Shown one piece after another: positions 35,209 to 42,725 of a DNA stretch of 64,000 nucleotides. A program made the position numbers and the translations under genes. The stretch's first letter is position 1. Every line of letters starts with the position of its first letter. Source of the stretch: Bacteroidota bacterium (GTDB lineage: Bacteria > Bacteroidota > Bacteroidia > B-17B0 > Aurantibacillaceae); assembly GCA_018267825.1 (NCBI GenBank), contig JAFDXR010000001.1, positions 296,286-360,285 on the forward strand. Direction: 5' to 3'. Under the pieces are notes generated by a model. It saw nothing but the letters and a program-made list of their open reading frames with translations. It was not told the origin of the DNA and did no database searches.

Positions 35209-36948
35209 ATGAATACTAAAACCCTTAAAACTTTAAGTCTGGCCGTAGGAACAGCTGTGTTTTTAACTGGCTGTAACGGGCTTGGCAAAATGGTTAAAAA
35301 GCAAAACCTGATCACTTACGATGTGAAGCCTAATCCTGTGGAAATGCACGGTGATAGCATTACCTTCAGTGTAACCGGAAAATACCCTGCTAAATTATTT
35401 GCTAAAAAAGCGGTGGTAACTGTAACACCTGTTTATAAATACAATGGTGGTGAAAAATCCCTGAAACCAGTGGTGCTGGTTGGTGAAAAAGCTACCGGAA
35501 GCGGCCAGAAAATTGGTTACGAAAAAGGTGGTACATTCAGCTACACATCAGAAAAATTTGCTTATGAGTCTGCTATGAAAGTAGCAAAAGTGGAAATACG
35601 CGCTCAGGGTGCAGTAAAAAAGAAAACAAAAGATTTCAAAGCTGTTGAACTGGCTGATGGAACTGTTGTAACCCCATTACTGGTTCGTAACGACGAAAAA
35701 AGCATTTATGCAAAAGATGCTTTCGTTAAAACAACTCCTGCCAATCAAACTGCAAGCATTTACTACCTGATCAATAAATCAGATGTTCGTGCTTCTGAAC
35801 TGAAAAGCGAAGAAGTAAAAAGCTTACTTTCTTTCATCGATCAGAATATCAATAACCAGTGGTATGAGTTCAAAGACATCAGCGTGTCTGCTTATGCTTC
35901 ACCAGACGGTGAATTAAGCCTAAACGAAAACCTGGCAAAAGACCGTGCTAAATCAGGATCAAAAGCTTTACAAAACGAATTCAAAAAGAACAAAAATAAA
36001 GAGCAGACTTTTGGTAAAGAAGAAGGTACTTACAAAGTACAAACAACAGCTGAAGACTGGGATGGCTTCAAAAAACTGATGGAAACTTCTTCAATTGCCG
36101 ATAAAGACCTGATCTTACGTGTTTTAACCATGTATTCTGATGGTGATCAACGCGAAAAAGAAATCAAAAATTTATCGAAAACCTATACAGAAGTTGCTGA
36201 GAAAATTTTACCAAAATTACGTCGCTCTGTATTAACTGTAAACGTTGACAAAAAATCACGTACAGATGAGATGATTACTAAATTAATGACTTCTTACCCT
36301 GACAGTTTATCTGTTGAAGAGTTATTATACGGTGCTACTTTAACTACCGACTTAAATACCAAAGCTCAGGTTTATGCTGCAGCTGAGAAAAAATACGGTA
36401 GCGACTGGAGAACTTCAAACAACTTAGGTGCTACATTATTAATGCAGAACAAAGTTTCTGAAGCCGGTGATGCTTTTGCACGTGCTGAGAAAACAGCAAA
36501 CGGTAACCCAATCGTGATGAACAACCTGGGTATCATTGCTGCTAAAAACGGCGATCGTCGTAAAGCAATGGAATACTACGACAAAGCAAACGGTGCAGGT
36601 ACTGAAGTGAACTACAACAAAGGTATCGTAAATGTACGCGATGGTAAATACGCTGATGCTGTTGGTAACTTTGGTTCTTACAAAGGTTTCAACAAAGCTT
36701 TAGCTGAATTATTGAATGGTAACGCCGGTTCAGTTGGTGCTACAATCGATGCCAGCAATGAAAAAGATATGGCTTTATCATATTACCTGAAAGCTGTAGC
36801 TGCTGCCCGCAACGGTAACAATACCGAAGTGATCAACAACTTAAAAACAGCTATCGAAAAAGACGGTTCTTTAAAAGCAATGGCGAAAGATGATGCAGAA
36901 TTTATCAAATTACGCGAAAATGCTGAATTCAAAGCTTTAGCTAACTAA
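35209..36948 (+). CDS. TPR lipoprotein with OmpA-like segment, probably highly expressed
   Basis: A 579-residue lipoprotein: lipobox LTGC gives lipid-modified Cys22. The first ~190 residues form a beta-rich domain (YDVKPNPVEMHGDSITFSV). Residues ~190-290 resemble an OmpA-type fold (IDQNINNQWYEFKDISVSAY with ASPDGELSLNENLAKDRA). The C-terminal third contains TPR pairs (RTSNNLGATLLMQNKVSEAG, NPIVMNNLGIIAAKNGDRRK). Leu is mostly TTA and Ala mostly GCT, unlike its CTG/GCC-rich neighbours but like rpsT, which suggests high expression. It has an exact -7 box and a strong terminator. It is probably a structural envelope protein anchored to peptidoglycan; the exact role is unknown. Confidence 0.82.
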   Translation: MNTKTLKTLSLAVGTAVFLTGCNGLGKMVKKQNLITYDVKPNPVEMHGDSITFSVTGKYPAKLFAKKAVVTVTPVYKYNGGEKSLKPVVLVGEKATGSGQKIGYEKGGTFSYTSEKFAYESAMKVAKVEIRAQGAVKKKTKDFKAVELADGTVVTPLLVRNDEKSIYAKDAFVKTTPANQTASIYYLINKSDVRASELKSEEVKSLLSFIDQNINNQWYEFKDISVSAYASPDGELSLNENLAKDRAKSGSKALQNEFKKNKNKEQTFGKEEGTYKVQTTAEDWDGFKKLMETSSIADKDLILRVLTMYSDGDQREKEIKNLSKTYTEVAEKILPKLRRSVLTVNVDKKSRTDEMITKLMTSYPDSLSVEELLYGATLTTDLNTKAQVYAAAEKKYGSDWRTSNNLGATLLMQNKVSEAGDAFARAEKTANGNPIVMNNLGIIAAKNGDRRKAMEYYDKANGAGTEVNYNKGIVNVRDGKYADAVGNFGSYKGFNKALAELLNGNAGSVGATIDASNEKDMALSYYLKAVAAARNGNNTEVINNLKTAIEKDGSLKAMAKDDAEFIKLRENAEFKALAN

Positions 36949-36970
36949 GCGTCAAGCTCTTGTACTAACA

Positions 36971-36997
36971 AAAACCCCGGTACTGCCGGGGTTTTTT
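36971..36997 (+). terminator. Terminator after the TPR lipoprotein
   Basis: A perfect 10-bp stem, AAAACCCCGG / CCGGGGTTTT, with a TACTG loop and a T-run. Confidence 0.9.
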
Positions 36998-37077
36998 ATT
37001 TGTTATCAATCCAGCCTGCAACAGACATTTGTTTGTAAACAAATTGTTACCAGCCCCGTTTATACTGATTAATTAGG

Positions 37078-37085
37078 TATCTTTG
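37078..37085 (+). promoter_or_regulatory. -7 box abutting the PAP2-like gene
   Basis: TATCTTTG is an exact TAnnTTTG match that ends 3 nt before the GTG at 37089. An in-frame TTG at 37083 lies inside the box and cannot be transcribed as a start. Confidence 0.5.
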
Positions 37086-37088
37086 TCT

Positions 37089-37727
37089 GTGTTTTATACC
37101 TGGAAAATAGCTTTTAGAAATCCGCATTTCCGGAATAAGTTCATTCTGAATATGATCGCCCAGGCCCTCCTGCTCTCCGGCCTGGCTTATTTACTGAATT
37201 ATATCGAAACCCGCCAGGGACATGTTTTTTACGATCCTGTGCTCAATTTCATTAAACCACGTGATGTATCCGATTCCATTTTCCTCACCACATATGGCAC
37301 GGCCATCATTGCCATTGCCTATGCCCTCGGGACTCCCTATAAATTTATTCACTTCATACAGATGTACGCGATGCTGACAGCCCTGCGGATCATCACACTT
37401 TTTTTCGTGCCGCTCGATCCACCGGTTGAGATCATTCCGCTTCACGACAAATTTCTGAGCAGCACTTTTTACCAGGGTAAGGAAAATGTGAAAGATCTGT
37501 TCTTCAGCGGGCATGCCGCTACATTGTTCATGTTCTTTTTCTTTGCCGAAAATCGTTTCCTGAAATACTTTTTCCTGGCGGCAGCCTTCCTGGTTTCGGC
37601 CTGTGTGATCATACAACACGTGCATTATTCGTATGATGTGATTGCTGCACCGTTTTTTGCCTACATCTCATACAGGCTTGTAACCCGCTATTCAAAGCAT
37701 TATCACTTAAGCAGCAGCTCGGCCTGA
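37089..37727 (+). CDS. Sphingomyelin-synthase-like PAP2 family membrane protein
   Basis: A 212-residue protein with about six membrane helices. The catalytic pattern of the PAP2/sphingomyelin-synthase branch is present: a His in LFFSGHAATLFMF, and His plus Asp in HVHYSYDVIAAP. Enzymes of this branch swap head groups between phospholipids and ceramide or diacylglycerol; many Bacteroidota make sphingolipids, so a phosphosphingolipid-forming role is reasonable but unproven. A plain lipid phosphatase is the alternative. GTG at 37089 is preferred because the TTG two codons earlier is inside the -7 box, which implies a nearly leaderless message. It overlaps the convergent acpH by 25 bp. Confidence 0.78.
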   Translation: MFYTWKIAFRNPHFRNKFILNMIAQALLLSGLAYLLNYIETRQGHVFYDPVLNFIKPRDVSDSIFLTTYGTAIIAIAYALGTPYKFIHFIQMYAMLTALRIITLFFVPLDPPVEIIPLHDKFLSSTFYQGKENVKDLFFSGHAATLFMFFFFAENRFLKYFFLAAAFLVSACVIIQHVHYSYDVIAAPFFAYISYRLVTRYSKHYHLSSSSA

Positions 37728-38296
37728 TCTCTGCTATAAGCATGCAGTTCGTCAAAAAAAGCGAAGAACTCCTTTTCAATCTGCTCCATATTTTCCCTGA
37801 ACAAAGGAACAGAATCCTGCAGGCTACAGCCATGTCTTTCCAAACGCTTACTCAAATGGGTTAATACGAGTTCAATGCCATCCAGTTTCGAATACTCAAA
37901 CAAAATATTTCTCGAAGTCATGTAATCAAAAAAACGCTGTGCGTGGTCGGGAAATATAGGATAATACTTGCGCAGTACCTCATACTGCTGCCTGGCATAC
38001 TGTTCGAGGGGGATTTCCGAAAAACGTTCAAAATACCGCGCCAGGATATGGTCATAATATATATCAACCAGGATCCCGCTGAACTTATCGAACTCGCCGC
38101 TGAACTTCCGCTTGCTTTCCCAGAAGAGGGGATGTGAATCGGTAAACGCATCGATTTTCCGGTGCAAACGAATACCATTCTGAACAGCCGGAGAAAAGCG
38201 GTTGATATTCATGCCCCGCAGTGCATCGGTAATGTAATTACCAACCATCAACTCTTCGTTTCCGAAAGACAAATAAATATGTGCCAGGTAATTCAC
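37703..38296 (-). CDS. acpH: Acyl-carrier-protein phosphodiesterase (AcpH-like)
   Basis: A 197-residue all-helical protein of the AcpH family (DUF479). The start MNYLAHIYLSFGNEELMVGN, the segment GIRLHRKIDAFTDSHP with its metal-binding His and Asp residues, and FSGILVDIYYDHILAR are all family hallmarks. The enzyme removes the phosphopantetheine arm from ACP. It diverges from rsmE across 38 bp and overlaps the end of the PAP2-like gene. Confidence 0.87.
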   Translation of the reverse strand: MNYLAHIYLSFGNEELMVGNYITDALRGMNINRFSPAVQNGIRLHRKIDAFTDSHPLFWESKRKFSGEFDKFSGILVDIYYDHILARYFERFSEIPLEQYARQQYEVLRKYYPIFPDHAQRFFDYMTSRNILFEYSKLDGIELVLTHLSKRLERHGCSLQDSVPLFRENMEQIEKEFFAFFDELHAYSRDQAELLLK

Positions 38297-38312
38297 GAAC
38301 GCTTATAAACTG

Positions 38313-38320
38313 TAAATTTA
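38313..38320. promoter_or_regulatory. Palindromic -7-like box between acpH and rsmE
   Basis: TAAATTTA reads the same on both strands and fits TAnnTTT(A) in both directions, 16 nt before acpH and 14 nt before rsmE. It could serve one or both genes. Confidence 0.3.
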
Positions 38321-38334
38321 TGAGATAAAACCGC

Positions 38335-39030
38335 ATGAACATTTTTTTTGCCAATATTTCCGGGAAAGAAGCCACCATGAGCGAAGAAGAATCGTGGCAC
38401 TGTGTGAAGGTATTGCGTAAAAAAGCCGGAGATCCTGTTACTGTAATCGACGGGAAAGGACAACGCGGAGAGGGCATTATTGCGATGGCTCATCCGAAGC
38501 AATGCACAATTACTCTCCACGAAACCCGTTTTTTTGAACCAAACCGTAATTACCGCCTGCATATTGCCATTGCGCCAACCAAAAACATAGACCGTATAGA
38601 ATGGTTTGTAGAAAAAGCCGTTGAAATAGGCATTGATGAGATCAGTTTTGTGCAATGCAAAAATTCGGAACGTACCGTCATCAAAACAGACAGGATCCAT
38701 AAAATTGCGGAAAGCGCCGTTAAACAAAGCCTGCAGTACTATATGCCTGAAGTAAATGACATGATTCCCTACGGGCAATTCATGGAGCATGCAGGTGCAG
38801 ATCTTTGTTTTATTGCACATTGCGAAGAAGATCAGAAAAGAGATTTCAAAACCTGCCCGCAAGCCGGTAAATCGCATCTGGTGCTCATCGGTCCCGAAGG
38901 CGATTTCACGCCCGTAGAAATAGAACAGGCCCTGAAAAAAAATTTTGTTCCGGTGAGCCTCGGTGAAAACCGCCTGCGCACTGAAACAGCCGGCCTTTAC
39001 GTGTGCAATACACTAGCCGTAGTGCTCTGA
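38335..39030 (+). CDS. rsmE: RsmE, 16S rRNA (uracil-1498-N3)-methyltransferase
   Basis: A 231-residue SPOUT methyltransferase. The N-terminal PUA-like domain begins MNIFFANISGKEATMSEEES with the usual HCVKVLRKKAGD. The knotted SAM site shows LIGPEGDFTPVEIE and SLGENRLRTETAGL, both highly conserved. It modifies U1498 of 16S rRNA. It runs divergently from acpH and is followed by porX with a separate -7-like box. Confidence 0.94.
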   Translation: MNIFFANISGKEATMSEEESWHCVKVLRKKAGDPVTVIDGKGQRGEGIIAMAHPKQCTITLHETRFFEPNRNYRLHIAIAPTKNIDRIEWFVEKAVEIGIDEISFVQCKNSERTVIKTDRIHKIAESAVKQSLQYYMPEVNDMIPYGQFMEHAGADLCFIAHCEEDQKRDFKTCPQAGKSHLVLIGPEGDFTPVEIEQALKKNFVPVSLGENRLRTETAGLYVCNTLAVVL

Positions 39031-39093
39031 AAAACCCTGTTACTTTTGTGATATTTTAGGAATATATAAATACACACTGAGGCAATAAATAAA

Positions 39094-39101
39094 TACATTT
39101 A
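39094..39101 (+). promoter_or_regulatory. -7-like box for porX operon
   Basis: TACATTTA differs from TAnnTTTG only at the last base and ends 25 nt before the porX ATG. Confidence 0.3.
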
Positions 39102-39126
39102 AACGTCATAGTTAAAACTGAATTTT

Positions 39127-40680
39127 ATGGATAAAACAACCATTTTGTGGGCCGATGATGAGATTGAATTGTTGAAACCACACGTACTCTTCCTGAATAG
39201 TAAAGGATATGATGTGCTAACCGCCGTGAGCGGTGATGAGGCCATTGACATTGTAAAGGAAAATAAAAATATTTCAGCTGTCCTCCTGGATGAAAATATG
39301 CCGGGCCTTACGGGCCTTGAGACACTCACACGCATTAAGCAGTTACAGAATGAACTTCCGGTGATTATGATCACCAAAAGTGAAGAAGAATACATTATGG
39401 AAGATGCTATCGGCAGCAAAATTGCCGATTACCTGATCAAGCCTGTAAATCCAAACCAGATCCTGCTTTCACTAAAAAAAAACCTGGATAACAAACGCCT
39501 CGTTTCCGAAAAAACCAATACCGAATACCGCAAGGAATTTGCACAGATCGGCATGCGCCTGAGCGATAACCTGAACTGGGAAGAATGGGCCGATGTATAT
39601 AAGAAAATTGTGTACTGGGAGCTTGAAATGGACAAAGCCCAGGATAAGAGTATGATTGAGGTACTTAAAATGCAGAAGGCCGATGCCAATACCCAGTTCT
39701 TCAAATTTATTGAGAAGCATTATATCAACTGGCTGAATGGCAAGGAAACCGCTCCAACCATGAGCCATACCCTCCTGAAAAATAAATTCATGAAGGAACT
39801 CGATAAAAACGAAAGTGTTTTCCTCATTGTGATCGATAACCTCCGTTACGATCAGTGGAAAATGATTCAACCGAGTGTGAACGATTATTTCATTACAGAA
39901 TCTGAAGAAACATTTTACAGCATTCTGCCTTCAGCCACACAGTATGCGCGCAACGCCATTTTCTCGGGATTACTGCCGAGTGAAATGGAAAAACGTCACC
40001 CCTACTGGTGGCTGAACGATGAAGATGAGGGTGGCAAGAATATGCACGAGGAGGATTTTCTGCAGGCACAACTGAAACGCCTTGGCAAGGATATTAAATT
40101 CAGCTATAATAAAATTACGAACCTTGCTGCCGGTAAAAAACTGGCAGACAATATTTCGAACCTTTTGCAAAACAAGCTGAACGTGATCGTCTACAATTTT
40201 GTGGATATGCTCAGTCATGCGCGTACCGATATGGAGGTGATCCGTGAGCTGGCCGATGACGAGCCTGCATACCGGAGCCTTACAGTGTCGTGGTTTGAGC
40301 ACTCTGCCCTGCTCGACATCATTAAACAACTCGCCAATAAAAAAGTGCGCGTAGTCATTACTACAGATCATGGTACCGTGCATGTGAAAGAACCGAGTAA
40401 AGTCGTTGGCGACCGTAATGTGAATACCAACCTGCGTTACAAACAGGGCAAGGCGCTTGATTACAATCCTAAAGAAGTATTTGAAGTCAAAAACCCTTCG
40501 GACGCTTTTCTGCCGAAACAAAATGTCAGCAGCCGCTTTATCTTTGCAAAAGAAGACAGGTTCTTTGCCTATCCGAATAATTACAACCACTATGTCAATT
40601 ATTACCGGAATACATTCCAGCATGGCGGGATCAGCCTCGAGGAAATGATCATTCCATACATTACCCTGCAGCCGAAATAG
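39127..40680 (+). CDS. porX: PorX, T9SS response regulator with PglZ phosphatase domain
   Basis: A 517-residue regulator needed for type IX secretion in characterised species. The receiver domain has phospho-acceptor Asp55 (AVLLDENMPG) and Lys105 (YLIKPV). A helical bundle links to a C-terminal alkaline-phosphatase-superfamily (PglZ) domain, whose metal and nucleophile positions are present: Asp237 (IVIDNLR), Thr271 (LPSATQYAR), Asp360/His364 (NFVDMLSHAR) and Asp414/His415 (TTDHGTVHV). In other species PorX responds to the kinase PorY and hydrolyses oligonucleotides. It is first in an operon with tsaE and an envelope protein. T9SS cargo genes lie at 3984, 42726 and 55754. Confidence 0.95.
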   Translation: MDKTTILWADDEIELLKPHVLFLNSKGYDVLTAVSGDEAIDIVKENKNISAVLLDENMPGLTGLETLTRIKQLQNELPVIMITKSEEEYIMEDAIGSKIADYLIKPVNPNQILLSLKKNLDNKRLVSEKTNTEYRKEFAQIGMRLSDNLNWEEWADVYKKIVYWELEMDKAQDKSMIEVLKMQKADANTQFFKFIEKHYINWLNGKETAPTMSHTLLKNKFMKELDKNESVFLIVIDNLRYDQWKMIQPSVNDYFITESEETFYSILPSATQYARNAIFSGLLPSEMEKRHPYWWLNDEDEGGKNMHEEDFLQAQLKRLGKDIKFSYNKITNLAAGKKLADNISNLLQNKLNVIVYNFVDMLSHARTDMEVIRELADDEPAYRSLTVSWFEHSALLDIIKQLANKKVRVVITTDHGTVHVKEPSKVVGDRNVNTNLRYKQGKALDYNPKEVFEVKNPSDAFLPKQNVSSRFIFAKEDRFFAYPNNYNHYVNYYRNTFQHGGISLEEMIIPYITLQPK

Positions 40681-40687
40681 GCCTGAT

Positions 40688-41116
40688 ATGCTTACGCTCG
40701 ATATTTCAGATATTAACCAACTGGATCATGCAGCTTCAGAATTGATCAGATTTGCCGGCCCCGACCGGGTCTGGTTATTTGATGCTCCTATGGGCTCAGG
40801 TAAAACCACCTTTATTAAGGCCGTTTGTACAAAATTAGGGGTGAAAAACGGCCTCAGCAGCCCCACCTACTCTATTGTGAATGAGTATGAGTCTGAAAAC
40901 GGGCAGAAAATCTATCATTTTGACCTTTACAGGCTCCGGGATGCTTCGGAACTATACGATCTGGGCTTTGAGGAATACCTTTCGGGAAACGCTTATGTAT
41001 TTATAGAATGGCCGGAACTATCCATGGGTTTCGTCGACCAATTTCTGAGAATTATCATAAAAACGGATAACCAAAAACGTTATCTTTACGCCGAAAAAAT
41101 AACGGCGCATGCGTAA
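40688..41116 (+). CDS. tsaE: TsaE, tRNA t6A biosynthesis ATPase
   Basis: A 142-residue P-loop protein. Walker A is APMGSGKTTFIKAVC, and the family motifs SSPTYSIVNEY and YHFDLYRL follow, with EWPEL near the end. TsaE works with TsaB and TsaD to form threonylcarbamoyl-adenosine at A37 of tRNA. It begins 7 bp after porX and overlaps the next gene by 8 bp. The porX-tsaE link is often seen in Bacteroidota, to my recollection. Confidence 0.94.
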   Translation: MLTLDISDINQLDHAASELIRFAGPDRVWLFDAPMGSGKTTFIKAVCTKLGVKNGLSSPTYSIVNEYESENGQKIYHFDLYRLRDASELYDLGFEEYLSGNAYVFIEWPELSMGFVDQFLRIIIKTDNQKRYLYAEKITAHA

Positions 41117-41936
41117 CATTACTCTCTTTCTGCTCTTACTTTGCACAAGTATATCCATTGCACAAACAGACACCCTGAAATTAAAAAAAACACATAAAGG
41201 AAATTTTTACGGAAGCTGGGGATACACCCGTGCATGGTACAGCAAAAGCACGATTCATTTTGTAGACCGTTCGGGTAAATACCACGAAACATCGCACACA
41301 TACAACAATTACGATTTCACTATTTATAACGCCACAGCTCACGACCGTCCTGATTTTGATAAAATCAAAGATGTTATCAATATTACCATACCCCAGTTTG
41401 TGTTCCGGATCGGTTACTATTTCAACAACAAACAGGACTTTGGTATTGAACTGAACTACGACCACGCCAAGTATGTGGTAGATGATTATCAGCGTGTACA
41501 TATCAAAGGCGATATCAACGGAAAATACGTTGATCAGGATACGATTCTGGATCCTCAGCACCTGGTGCATTTTGAGCACACCGATGGAGCCAATTTCTGG
41601 ATGTTCAACTTTGTGAAACGCTGGAAATTTATTCAGCCATCCAAAAACTTCAATGTGGGCTGGGTGGTGAAAGCCGGTCCGGGCTTTGTATATCCGCGTA
41701 CCGACGTTACCATGTTCGGTGAGCGCCTGAACAACAACTGGCATATCTCAGGCTGGATCGTTGGCGCTGAAACCGGTTTGCGTACCGAGTTCCTGAAACA
41801 CGGTGTATTTGAATTTACAGCCAAAGGTTCTTATGCCGATTATATGAAATGCCTCGTTCTCGGTAAAGGCAATGGCAAAGCCAATCACACGTTCTGGGTG
41901 GCACAGGCTACAGCTACGATCGGCTTTATGTTTTAA
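41109..41936 (+). CDS. Predicted outer-membrane beta-barrel protein, unknown
   Basis: A 275-residue secreted protein with signal peptide MRNITLFLLLLCTSISIAQ. The mature part is strand-rich and aromatic, e.g. GNFYGSWGYTRAWYSKSTIHF, split here as GNFYGSWGYTRAW and YSKSTIHF, with IPQFVFRIGYYFNNKQDFGI and a final Phe (ATIGFMF) typical of barrels. I do not recognise a named family. It overlaps tsaE by 8 bp and so is translationally coupled to it and to porX; a role in secretion is possible but not shown by sequence. Confidence 0.7.
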   Translation: MRNITLFLLLLCTSISIAQTDTLKLKKTHKGNFYGSWGYTRAWYSKSTIHFVDRSGKYHETSHTYNNYDFTIYNATAHDRPDFDKIKDVINITIPQFVFRIGYYFNNKQDFGIELNYDHAKYVVDDYQRVHIKGDINGKYVDQDTILDPQHLVHFEHTDGANFWMFNFVKRWKFIQPSKNFNVGWVVKAGPGFVYPRTDVTMFGERLNNNWHISGWIVGAETGLRTEFLKHGVFEFTAKGSYADYMKCLVLGKGNGKANHTFWVAQATATIGFMF

Positions 41937-41949
41937 CAGCATTTTTTTG

Positions 41950-41957
41950 TATCTTTA
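41950..41957 (+). promoter_or_regulatory. -7-like box upstream of the 42110 gene
   Basis: TATCTTTA differs from TAnnTTTG only at the last base. It fits a transcript containing either candidate start (42008 or 42110). Confidence 0.3.
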
Positions 41958-42109
41958 ATAGACAGCCATGTTTGCACCCATGCAAATGTGGCTGCTCAAT
42001 TATAAACATGCTCACTAAACGGGATATTTACAAAACACTTTCGCGTTTTCCACTGTTTTGCCGACACTATTTCCGAATTATACCTGATCTGTTTTTTTTT
42101 CTTTCCGGG

Positions 42110-42721
42110 ATGTATCGTCGACTAAACATAATCACGTGTTTACTTCTGATCGCAGCCTGTGGTACCTATGCGCAGACTGACAGCATCCATATTATCAAAG
42201 TTCGTTTTCTCTATGGTTCCAAACCGAAACACATGGCAAAAAAAAGCGAACCGAAATATTTTGGTGGGCTTCACGGAGGGCATGTCACCATTGAGGTCGA
42301 CAGCATCGACTATGGCTTCGAACCGGCTAATGGTTTCCATGTGATCGCACACCGCAAAAATTTTAAAAGTGATTTTGTAGCCCGGAAGGCTCCGGTGCCG
42401 CGTTATGGCGAGGGCAGTAAAATGACGACCATCCTGATTCCGCTCACCGCACAGCAATATGCACTGATCAATGAAGTGCATGCCTGCTATTGTGCCAATA
42501 CGCCCTATGATTATGCTTTTTTCGGCATGCGTTGTGCCGCCTCGGCAGAGCATATCCTGGAGATCATAGGGCTTTCAAAACCAAAGGGAATAACATCGAC
42601 CATCCTGACCACATTTTACCCTAAAAAGCTGCGTAAACGCCTGCTGAAACTCGCGTCACGCAATCATTACCAGGTGATACGCCAGGAAGGACGCCAAACG
42701 AGGGTCTGGGAAAAAGACTGA
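42110..42721 (+). CDS. Secreted or lipid-anchored protein, unknown
   Basis: A 203-residue protein when begun at MYRRLNIITCLLLIAACGTY, which gives a good signal peptide (either lipobox IAAC or cleavage after TYA). An in-frame ATG at 42008 would add 34 residues before the signal and is less likely. The mature part has conserved-looking His and Cys residues (GGLHGGHVTIEVDS, VHACYCANTPYDYAFFGMRC) reminiscent of NlpC/P60-like folds, but a definite catalytic triad cannot be assigned. The convergent T9SS adhesin ends 4 bp after it. Confidence 0.65.
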   Translation: MYRRLNIITCLLLIAACGTYAQTDSIHIIKVRFLYGSKPKHMAKKSEPKYFGGLHGGHVTIEVDSIDYGFEPANGFHVIAHRKNFKSDFVARKAPVPRYGEGSKMTTILIPLTAQQYALINEVHACYCANTPYDYAFFGMRCAASAEHILEIIGLSKPKGITSTILTTFYPKKLRKRLLKLASRNHYQVIRQEGRQTRVWEKD

Positions 42722-42725
42722 TGCA

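Noticed and set aside
39970-40623. 217-residue frame opposite porX
   Set aside because: Antisense to the conserved PglZ domain of porX.
41972-42109. N-terminal extension of the 42110 protein
   Set aside because: It begins at a TTG and adds a cysteine-rich non-signal stretch before a good signal peptide; the later ATG is preferred.
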